Below, one piece after another: positions 1 to 6,692 of a stretch of 6,692 nt of DNA (its first letter is position 1; each line of letters opens with the position of its first letter). The position numbers and the translations under genes are program-made. This DNA is from Hyphomicrobiales bacterium (GTDB lineage Bacteria; Pseudomonadota; Alphaproteobacteria; Rhizobiales; JALURZ01), in the NCBI GenBank assembly GCA_027058735.1, contig JALURZ010000014.1:1-6692 (forward strand). Reading direction: 5' to 3'. The notes under the pieces are model-generated. The model was not told where the DNA came from. It saw only the letters and a list, made by a program, of their open reading frames with translations, and searched no databases.

Positions 1-999
1 CGTCTGTGCATAATAGGGCGATGTCGAGCGCGCCCAGGGTGCGATGGCCGACTGGCGCAGCGTCTTCGTTTCATCGGGAACGATCAGGTCCGCGTCAATG
101 GTGTGACGGACCCCCAGGCCATCGCAGGCGGGGCAGGCGCCAAAGGGGTTGTTGAACGAGAACAGCCGCGGTTCGATCTCGTCAATGGTGAAGCCGGAGA
201 CGGGGCAGGCGAAACGGGCGGAAAAAACATGCCGCTCCGGCGCGCCCTTTTCGCCGGTCTTGTCGGCCAGTTCCGCGACCGCCAGCCCGTCTGTCAGGTC
301 CAGCGCTATTTCCAGCGAATCCGCCAGCCGGTTGCCGAGACCCGGCTCGATCACCAGCCGGTCGACCACCACGTCAATATCGTGCTTGAGCTTCTTGTTG
401 AGCGCCGGCACATCGGCGATTTCATGGAATTCGCCGTCCACCTTGACCCGCTGAAAGCCCTTTTTCATCAGTTCGGCGAAGTCCTTGCGGTATTCGCCCT
501 TGCGCCCGCGTATGACCGGGGCCAGCAGATAGAGCCGTGTGCCCTCCGGCAACGCCATGATTCTGTCGGCCATCTGGGTCACGGTCTGGGCCTCGATCGG
601 CAGGCCGGTCGCGGGCGAATAGGGGACGCCGACCCGGGCGAACAGCAACCGCATGTAGTCATAGATTTCGGTAACCGTGCCGACGGTCGAGCGGGGATTG
701 CGCGATGTCGTTTTCTGCTCGATGGAGATGGCCGGCGACAGGCCGTCGATCTGATCGACATCGGGTTTTTGCATCATCTGCAGAAACTGGCGGGCGTAGG
801 CCGACAGCGATTCCACATAGCGGCGCTGGCCTTCGGCATAGATCGTGTCGAAGGCGAGCGAGGATTTGCCCGATCCCGACAGCCCGGTGATCACGATCAG
901 CCGGTCGCGCGGCAGTTCGAGGGAAATGTTCTTCAGATTGTGTTCCCGGGCACCCGTAATCGATATGGTCCCGGTGGTGGATTTCGACGCCTTGGCCAT
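1..999 (-). CDS. uvrA: UvrA, excinuclease ABC subunit A (N-terminal part, cut by window edge)
   Basis: UvrA is the DNA-damage-sensing ATPase of nucleotide excision repair; it works as a dimer and loads UvrB at lesions in the cytoplasm. The 333 visible residues include the opening ITGAREHNLKN, Walker A GLSGSGKS (39-46), RRYVESLSAYARQFL (59-73), TTSRNPRSTVGTVTEIYDY just after it, the UvrB-binding insert, and the first zinc-binding region with EPRLFSFNNPFGACPACDGLG. The frame is open to the left edge, so roughly the C-terminal two thirds (ABC signatures, second nucleotide-binding domain) lie outside. The first zinc motif reads C265-P-V-S268, then C289-P-A-C292, so one of the four usual cysteines is serine. 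The ATG at 999-997 is chosen because the conserved N-terminus begins about 14 codons later; no good Shine-Dalgarno precedes it, and in-frame GTG (1005-1003) and TTG (1017-1015) remain possible. The gene is divergent from the carboxylase operon. Family assignment is certain. Confidence 0.97.
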   Translation of the reverse strand, partial: MAKASKSTTGTISITGAREHNLKNISLELPRDRLIVITGLSGSGKSSLAFDTIYAEGQRRYVESLSAYARQFLQMMQKPDVDQIDGLSPAISIEQKTTSRNPRSTVGTVTEIYDYMRLLFARVGVPYSPATGLPIEAQTVTQMADRIMALPEGTRLYLLAPVIRGRKGEYRKDFAELMKKGFQRVKVDGEFHEIADVPALNKKLKHDIDVVVDRLVIEPGLGNRLADSLEIALDLTDGLAVAELADKTGEKGAPERHVFSARFACPVSGFTIDEIEPRLFSFNNPFGACPACDGLGVRHTIDADLIVPDETKTLRQSAIAPWARSTSPYYAQT

Positions 1000-1115
1000 G
1001 GCCACGGCATATCGCAATTGCAACGGGCTGGCAATTCCCGCGCGCCAGGCGCCGTTCCTTCAACGGCCATTTGACGAATTGGGCAAAACCACAACCAGGC
1101 CTTGGCAATGGGCCC

Positions 1116-1133
1116 GGCATTGGCCTAAATGCC
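1116..1133. repeat. Inverted repeat, possible operator
   Basis: GGCATT (1116-1121) and AATGCC (1128-1133) are perfect 6-bp inverted arms around a 6-bp spacer. They overlap the candidate -10 of the carboxylase operon. A second inverted repeat, CAATG (1106-1110) with CATTG (1118-1122), shares bases with it, so the two could not form as hairpins together. The spacing resembles a dimeric-regulator site, but I do not recognise it as a known motif; it is not the TTTGCAAA-type element I associate with propionyl-CoA gene regulators. Short repeats like this can arise by chance. Confidence 0.3.
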
Positions 1134-1144
1134 ACTACTGCGGG

Positions 1145-1151
1145 AAGGAAG
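1145..1151 (+). promoter_or_regulatory. Ribosome binding site of the carboxylase beta subunit
   Basis: AAGGAAG lies 5 bp before the ATG at 1157 and fixes that start. The frame is open far upstream, to 845, but the upstream part runs antisense through uvrA and shows no carboxylase similarity. Confidence 0.75.
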
Positions 1152-1156
1152 CAGCG

Positions 1157-2764
1157 ATGGCCGTTCTGAAATCATCCATTTCGCCCAGATCGGAGGCGTT
1201 TCGCGCTAATGCGCGCGCCATGGCCGCCATCGTGGACGACCTGCAACAGAAACGCGCGCGCGCAGCCCTGGGGGGCAGCGAAGACTCGCGCCGGCGCCAT
1301 GTGGCGCGGGGCAAACTGCTGCCCCGCGACCGGGTCATGCAACTGCTCGATCCCGGGACGCCGTTCCTTGAACTGTCGCCCATGGCCGCGTTTGATCTTT
1401 ATGGCGGCGACTATCATGGCGCCGGCGTCATCACCGGGATCGGCCGCATCGAGGGGCGCGAGTGCGTGATTGTTTGCAACGACGCCACGATCAAGGGCGG
1501 CACCTATGCGCCGATGACGGTCAAGAAGCACCTGCGCGCCCAGGACATTGCGCTGGAAAACCGGCTGCCGTGCCTCTATCTGGTGGATTCCGGCGGCGCC
1601 AATCTGCCGTTCCACACCGACGTGTTTCCCGACAAGGAACATTTCGGCCATGCGTTCTACAACCAGGCGACCATGTCGGCGCGCGGCATTCCCCAGATCG
1701 CCATCGTGATGGGATCGTGCACGGCGGGGGGCGCCTATGTGCCGGCAATGTGCGATGAGGCGATCATCGTCAAGAACCAGGGCACCATCTTTCTGGGCGG
1801 CCCGCCGCTGGTGAAGGCGGCCACCGGCGAGGTGGTCACGGCGGAAGATCTGGGCGGCGCCGATGTCCACGCGCGCCAATCCGGCGTGGCCGATCACTAT
1901 GCCATCGACGATACCCATGCGCTGGCCATCGCGCGGCGCATCGTCAAGGGGCTGAACCGGCGCAAGGAGATCGACATTGCCGTGGAGGCCCCCGTCGCGC
2001 CGCTCTATGATGCTGCCGAACTCGATGGCATCGTGCCGGCGTCCACCGCCGTCCAATATGATGTGCGCGAGGTGATCGCCCGGCTCGTCGACGGGTCGCA
2101 GTTCGACGAGTTCAAGAAACTCTATGGTGCGACGATCGTTACCGGGTTTGCGCGGATCATGGGCTATCCGGTTGGCATCATTGGCAATAACGGCATTCTG
2201 TATTCTGAATCCGCGCTCAAGGCGGCCCATTTCATCGAATTGTGCTGCCAGCGGCGCATCCCGCTTTTGTTCCTGCAGAATATCAGCGGTTTCATGGTCG
2301 GCTCCAAATATGAAGCCAGCGGCATCGCCCGCGACGGCGCCAAGATGGTGACGGCGGTGGCCTGCGCCCAGGTGCCGAAATTCACGGTCATCATCGGCGG
2401 GTCGTTCGGGGCCGGCAACTATGGCATGTGCGGGCGCGGCTTCGGCCCGCGCCTGCTGTTCACCTGGCCCAATGCGCGCATTTCGGTCATGGGCGGCGAG
2501 CAGGCCGCCTCGGTGCTGGCGACCGTCAAGCGCGACAATATCGAGGCGGCGGGAAAAACCTGGAGCAAGAAGGACGAGGAGGCGTTCCGCAAGCCGATCC
2601 GCGAGCAGTACGAGCGCGAGGGCCACCCCTATTTCGCCACCGCGCGGGTGTGGGACGACGGCATCATCACCCCGCGCGAAACCCGCATGGTGCTGGGCCT
2701 GAGCCTGTCGGCGGCACTCAATGCGCCGATATCCGAAACCAGATTCGGCGTGTTCAGGATGTAA
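1157..2764 (+). CDS. mccB: Acyl-CoA carboxylase beta subunit (carboxyltransferase), methylcrotonyl-CoA carboxylase type
   Basis: This subunit transfers the carboxyl group from carboxybiotin to an acyl-CoA, most likely 3-methylcrotonyl-CoA to give 3-methylglutaconyl-CoA in leucine catabolism (also called LiuB). The 535 residues match the family length, and the ends MAVLKSSISPRSEAF and FGVFRM look like those of bacterial MccB. It holds two crotonase-like halves. The N-terminal half has KGGTYAPMTVKKHLRAQ, VDSGGANLP and the glycine-rich oxyanion stretch GSCTAGGAYVPA (186-197). The C-terminal half has GFMVGSKYEASGIA, GGSFGAGNYGMCGR (414-427) and WPNARISVMGGEQAA. It starts at ATG 1157 behind AAGGAAG. 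The partner alpha gene begins 22 bp after its stop. Segment 152-154 reads F-H-T where the relatives I recall have Arg-Gln plus an acidic or small residue. Geranyl-CoA carboxylase beta is the main alternative; propionyl-CoA carboxylase fits less well. The enzyme class is certain, the substrate probable. Confidence 0.9.
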   Translation: MAVLKSSISPRSEAFRANARAMAAIVDDLQQKRARAALGGSEDSRRRHVARGKLLPRDRVMQLLDPGTPFLELSPMAAFDLYGGDYHGAGVITGIGRIEGRECVIVCNDATIKGGTYAPMTVKKHLRAQDIALENRLPCLYLVDSGGANLPFHTDVFPDKEHFGHAFYNQATMSARGIPQIAIVMGSCTAGGAYVPAMCDEAIIVKNQGTIFLGGPPLVKAATGEVVTAEDLGGADVHARQSGVADHYAIDDTHALAIARRIVKGLNRRKEIDIAVEAPVAPLYDAAELDGIVPASTAVQYDVREVIARLVDGSQFDEFKKLYGATIVTGFARIMGYPVGIIGNNGILYSESALKAAHFIELCCQRRIPLLFLQNISGFMVGSKYEASGIARDGAKMVTAVACAQVPKFTVIIGGSFGAGNYGMCGRGFGPRLLFTWPNARISVMGGEQAASVLATVKRDNIEAAGKTWSKKDEEAFRKPIREQYEREGHPYFATARVWDDGIITPRETRMVLGLSLSAALNAPISETRFGVFRM

Positions 2765-2770
2765 GGCGCA

Positions 2771-2778
2771 GGGGGGGG
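2771..2778 (+). promoter_or_regulatory. G8 tract serving as ribosome binding site of the alpha subunit
   Basis: Eight consecutive G residues lie 8 bp before the ATG at 2787, in the 22-bp gap after the beta stop. They form the only Shine-Dalgarno-like stretch for the alpha gene. A homopolymer of this length can vary by replication slippage, and it is also a place where sequencing errors occur. Being outside both reading frames, a length change would not break either protein. Confidence 0.6.
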
Positions 2779-2786
2779 CGACTTTC

Positions 2787-4817
<2,031 letters not shown>

Positions 4818-4852
4818 CTGTCGGATTTCGTCTGAAAAAATGGAGAGCGGTC

Positions 4853-5410
4853 ATGTCGTTGGAACACACACCGATTTGCGATTTCGGCTGGACGGCACCT
4901 GATTTCGCCTTGCCCGGGACGGACGGAAAGAGCTACGGGTTGCGCCATATCCGCGGCGCGAACGGCACGCTGATCATGTTCATCTGCAATCACTGCCCCT
5001 ATGTGAAATCGATCCTCGACCGGATTGTGCGCGATGGGGCGGACCTGCAGGCGCTGGGCATCGGCGTTGCCGCGATCTGCGCCAATGATGCCGATGAATA
5101 TGCCGAAGACAGTTTCGAAAACATGGCGCGGGTGGCCAAGGCCAACGGGTTCACCTTTCCCTATCTCCACGACGAGAGCCAGCAGGTGGCGCGCGCCTAT
5201 GGGGCCGTGTGCACACCGGATTTTTTCGGCTTTGATGCGAAGGACGGCCTGCAATATCGCGGCCGGCTCGATTCGTCGGGCCACGGCCGCGCCGGTGACG
5301 ATGCGCCGCGTGAACTTTATGAAGCCATGAAGCAGATCGCCGAAACCGGGCGGGGGCCGCGTGAACAGGCGCCGTCCATGGGTTGTTCGATCAAATGGAA
5401 AGCCGCATGA
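4853..5410 (+). CDS. Thioredoxin-fold (AhpC/TSA-like) redox protein with CNHC motif
   Basis: This 185-residue protein has a redoxin layout. APDFALPGTDG (15-25) is the typical peroxiredoxin/TlpA-like opening strand. The redox motif C45-N-H-C48-P-Y-V follows a hydrophobic strand. YGAVCTPDFFGFD (116-128) carries the Thr-Pro that forms the cis-proline loop of thioredoxin folds. The C-terminus PSMGCSIKW is typical of a widespread, little-studied bacterial thioredoxin-family group. No signal peptide or membrane segment is seen, so it is probably cytoplasmic. The start is ATG 4853 with GGAGAG 5 bp upstream. It lies 35 bp after the alpha subunit with no terminator between, and its stop overlaps the next start. 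Besides the motif it has Cys9, Cys76, Cys120 and Cys178. It may be a disulfide reductase or a peroxidase; the CxxC favours the former. Its substrate, and any role with the carboxylase, are unknown. Confidence 0.85.
   Translation: MSLEHTPICDFGWTAPDFALPGTDGKSYGLRHIRGANGTLIMFICNHCPYVKSILDRIVRDGADLQALGIGVAAICANDADEYAEDSFENMARVAKANGFTFPYLHDESQQVARAYGAVCTPDFFGFDAKDGLQYRGRLDSSGHGRAGDDAPRELYEAMKQIAETGRGPREQAPSMGCSIKWKAA
5398..5410 (+). promoter_or_regulatory. Start-stop overlap (ATGA) with embedded ribosome binding site
   Basis: GGAAAG-like purines at 5398-5402 sit inside the last codons of the redox protein, 4 bp before ATG 5407. That ATG overlaps the stop TGA at 5408-5410. This arrangement usually gives translational coupling and picks 5407 over the in-frame TTG 5383 and ATG 5395. 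Confidence 0.65.
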
Positions 5411-6126
5411 AGCTGACTGATTTCAACACGCTGACATTCGACTGCTACGGCACGTTGATTGACTGGGAGAGCGGCATTTACGACGCCTTGAAGCCATGGC
5501 TTGAGGGCAAGGGCCTCAGCATGGAGCGCGAGGCCGTGCTGGTGGCGTTCGGGGTTCATGAATCGGCATGCGAGGCGGAAACGCCGGGGCGCATCTATTC
5601 GCAACTGCTGGGCGATGTGCTGCGCCGGCTGGGTAAGGAATGGGACGTGCCGGTGAGTGAAAACGACGCCGCCCGGTTTGGCGCCTCGGTCGCGGACTGG
5701 CCGGCGTTCAAGGATACGAAACCGGCATTGCACCGGCTCCGGCAGCGCTTTGGCCTGGTCATTCTGTCAAATGTCGACAATGAAAGCTTCAAGGGCTCCC
5801 GGCGCCGTCTGGGCGCGGCCTTCGATGCGGTTTTCACGGCGGAGGATATCCGCTCCTACAAACCCGATCCGCGCAACTTCGCCCATATGCTCGAAAAGCT
5901 GGGCGAGAGGGGAATCGGCAAATCCGATATCCTGCATACGGCCCAGAGCCTTTATCACGATCACGTGCCGGCGAAGGCCGCCGGGCTCGCCACCTGCTGG
6001 ATCGACCGGCGCGCCGGGAAGGGGCGCGGGGCGACAAAACCGGTAGACGGCGAGGTCAAACCGGATTTCCGCTTTGCATCGCTCAGCGAAATGGCCGACG
6101 CGGTCGAGGCTGAAAAAGCCGGTTAG
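5407..6126 (+). CDS. HAD-superfamily hydrolase, haloacid dehalogenase type II-like
   Basis: A 239-residue HAD hydrolase with all four motifs. Motif I is FDCYGTLIDW, with nucleophile Asp12 and Tyr14 at the +2 position. Motif II is ILSNVDN (Ser121-Asn122), motif III is SYKPDP (Lys152), and motif IV lies in QSLYHDHVPAKAAGL (Asp185). Tyr at +2 is the dehalogenase-type pattern; HAD phosphatases usually have a second Asp there. The length suits L-2-haloacid dehalogenases of about 220-240 residues. Against that name, the W-R-x-K-Q segment I recall from characterised enzymes, which carries the halide-handling Arg, is not seen after motif I; that stretch reads EREAVLVAFGVHESACEAE. Many proteins annotated as type II dehalogenase share the SLYHD form and have no proven substrate. 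The start at ATG 5407 gives the 4-bp overlap with the redox gene, so the two are probably co-translated. It is probably cytoplasmic. The superfamily is certain, the substrate unknown. Confidence 0.88.
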   Translation: MKLTDFNTLTFDCYGTLIDWESGIYDALKPWLEGKGLSMEREAVLVAFGVHESACEAETPGRIYSQLLGDVLRRLGKEWDVPVSENDAARFGASVADWPAFKDTKPALHRLRQRFGLVILSNVDNESFKGSRRRLGAAFDAVFTAEDIRSYKPDPRNFAHMLEKLGERGIGKSDILHTAQSLYHDHVPAKAAGLATCWIDRRAGKGRGATKPVDGEVKPDFRFASLSEMADAVEAEKAG

Positions 6127-6156
6127 ATTTTGCGCCCGGTCCGGGGCTTCGAGCCG

Positions 6157-6187
6157 AAAAAAAGGCCGGAGCGATCGCGCCCCGGCC
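6157..6187 (-). terminator. Rho-independent terminator of glnA
   Basis: Read on the minus strand, a 10-bp stem (6187-6178 with 6173-6164, nine Watson-Crick pairs and one G-U) closes a CGAT loop and is followed at once by seven T (6163-6157). It begins 29 bp after the glnA stop. On the plus strand the hairpin has no T run after it, so it serves glnA and not the converging HAD gene. I see no separate terminator for the rightward operon in the 90-bp gap at 6127-6216. Confidence 0.88.
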
Positions 6188-6216
6188 CCCATGGTGTCCA
6201 CCCGTCTTGTGCCGGG

Positions 6217-6692
6217 TCAAACCGAATAATACATCTTGAACTCGACTGGATGGGGCGTCTGTTCGAACAGTTCGGTTTCTTCCGCCTTGAGTTCCAGATA
6301 GGCGTCGATCTGGTCGTCGCTGAAGACGCCCCCCTGTTTGAGGAAGTCGCGATCCCCGTCGAGGGACTCGCAGGCCTCGCGCAGGGATGCGCACACGGTC
6401 GCCACGTTCCTGAGCTCTTCGGGCGGCAGATCGTACAGGTCCTTGTCCATGGGATCGCCGGGATTGATCTTGTTTTGAATACCGTCGAGGCCGGCCATCA
6501 GCAACGCCGCGAAAGCGAGATACGGATTGGCCGCCGGATCGGGGAAACGCACTTCGACACGCTTGGCGGCCGGTGCGGTTGCGAACGGAATGCGGCAGGA
6601 CGCCGACCGGTTGCGTGACGAATAGGCCAGCAGCACCGGCGCTTCATAGCCGGGCACCAGGCGCTTGTAGGAATTGGTCGTCGGGTTGGTGA
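6217..6692 (-). CDS. glnA: Glutamine synthetase type I (C-terminal part, cut by window edge)
   Basis: GlnA makes glutamine from glutamate, ammonia and ATP as a cytoplasmic dodecamer. The last 157 residues are visible, beginning TNPTTNSYKRLVPGYEAP and ending KMYYSV. With a constant shift of 311, the visible Arg10, Arg28, Arg33, Glu46 and Arg48 fall on E. coli Arg321, Arg339, Arg344, Glu357 and Arg359, the ATP, glutamate and metal-site residues. Tyr86, in KDLYDLPPEE, falls on Tyr397, the adenylylation site. The fit implies a full length near 468 and a GSI-beta enzyme controlled by the GlnE adenylyltransferase; the control is inferred from the site. The first two bases of the minus-strand fragment (6692-6691) belong to an incomplete codon. 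The gene converges on the HAD gene and has its own terminator. Nothing is missing or disrupted in the visible part. Confidence 0.97.
   Translation of the reverse strand, partial: TNPTTNSYKRLVPGYEAPVLLAYSSRNRSASCRIPFATAPAAKRVEVRFPDPAANPYLAFAALLMAGLDGIQNKINPGDPMDKDLYDLPPEELRNVATVCASLREACESLDGDRDFLKQGGVFSDDQIDAYLELKAEETELFEQTPHPVEFKMYYSV

Larger units (their letters stand above)
1000..1156. promoter_or_regulatory. Divergent intergenic region between uvrA and the carboxylase operon
   Basis: These 157 bp separate two divergent genes and should hold both promoters. On the plus strand the best pair I find is TTGGCA (1102-1107) and CTAAAT (1125-1130) with a 17-bp spacer. The -35 is one base from consensus but the -10 is poor, and the leader would be only about 20 nt. 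TTGACG at 1071-1076 is a good -35 without a matching -10. No convincing uvrA promoter is visible. TTGCCA followed 17 bp later by TATGCC on the minus strand would leave almost no leader. I find no GTTC-N7-GTTC, the alphaproteobacterial LexA-box pattern. Confidence 0.4.

Noticed and set aside
103..1074. 323-codon plus-strand open frame
   Set aside because: It runs antisense to uvrA, whose Walker A and zinc-region motifs are clear on the minus strand.
845..1156. N-terminal extension of the carboxylase beta subunit by 104 codons
   Set aside because: The extension overlaps uvrA and the intergenic region, has no family similarity, and a good ribosome binding site precedes ATG 1157, which gives the usual 535 residues.
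1000..1156. SOS (LexA) box for uvrA
   Set aside because: A single GTTC occurs at 1054-1057 but no second copy at the required 7-bp distance on either side; no other candidate was found.
2721..2786. Earlier start for the alpha subunit inside the beta gene
   Set aside because: The 22 added residues resemble nothing, while ATG 2787 begins exactly at the conserved biotin carboxylase N-terminus.
6131..6155. Small hairpins after the HAD gene as a rightward terminator
   Set aside because: CCCGG-T-CCGGG leaves too small a loop and GGCT-TCG-AGCC is only 4 bp; both lack a following T run on the plus strand.

Overview
The window reads as an ordinary chromosomal stretch of a high-GC alphaproteobacterium. 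The clade is an inference. It rests on the GC-rich third codon positions, on a UvrA whose first zinc motif reads C-P-V-S instead of C-x-x-C (a form I associate with alphaproteobacteria), and on a type I glutamine synthetase ending in MYYSV. I see no insertion sequence, phage gene, tRNA, rRNA, CRISPR array or att site.

Layout: (1) 1-999, minus strand: the N-terminal 333 residues of the nucleotide-excision-repair ATPase UvrA, running off the left edge. (2) 1000-1156: a divergent intergenic region with overlapping inverted repeats and a weak candidate promoter for the rightward genes. (3) 1157-6126, plus strand: four closely spaced genes that look like one transcription unit. They are the carboxyltransferase (beta) and biotin-carboxylase/biotin-carrier (alpha) subunits of a methylcrotonyl-CoA-carboxylase-type enzyme, then a thioredoxin-fold redox protein with a CNHC motif, then a HAD hydrolase of the haloacid-dehalogenase type II group. 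The gaps are 22 bp, 35 bp and a 4-bp ATGA overlap. (4) 6127-6216: a convergent intergenic region with a strong intrinsic terminator facing leftward, serving the next gene. (5) 6217-6692, minus strand: the C-terminal 157 residues of GlnA, with the adenylylation tyrosine intact.

The two carboxylase subunits together form a complete biotin-dependent acyl-CoA carboxylase. The alpha subunit carboxylates its own biotin (Lys635) using ATP and bicarbonate, and the beta subunit passes the carboxyl to the acyl-CoA. The likely substrate is 3-methylcrotonyl-CoA from leucine breakdown, but no other leucine-pathway gene lies in the window, so this rests on sequence resemblance alone. The redox protein and the HAD hydrolase have no evident link to that reaction.

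I found no previously undescribed system. The observations most worth a second look are the missing zinc-ligand cysteine in UvrA, the altered F-H-T segment in the carboxyltransferase, the G8 tract acting as ribosome binding site of the alpha subunit, and the inverted repeats between uvrA and the carboxylase operon.
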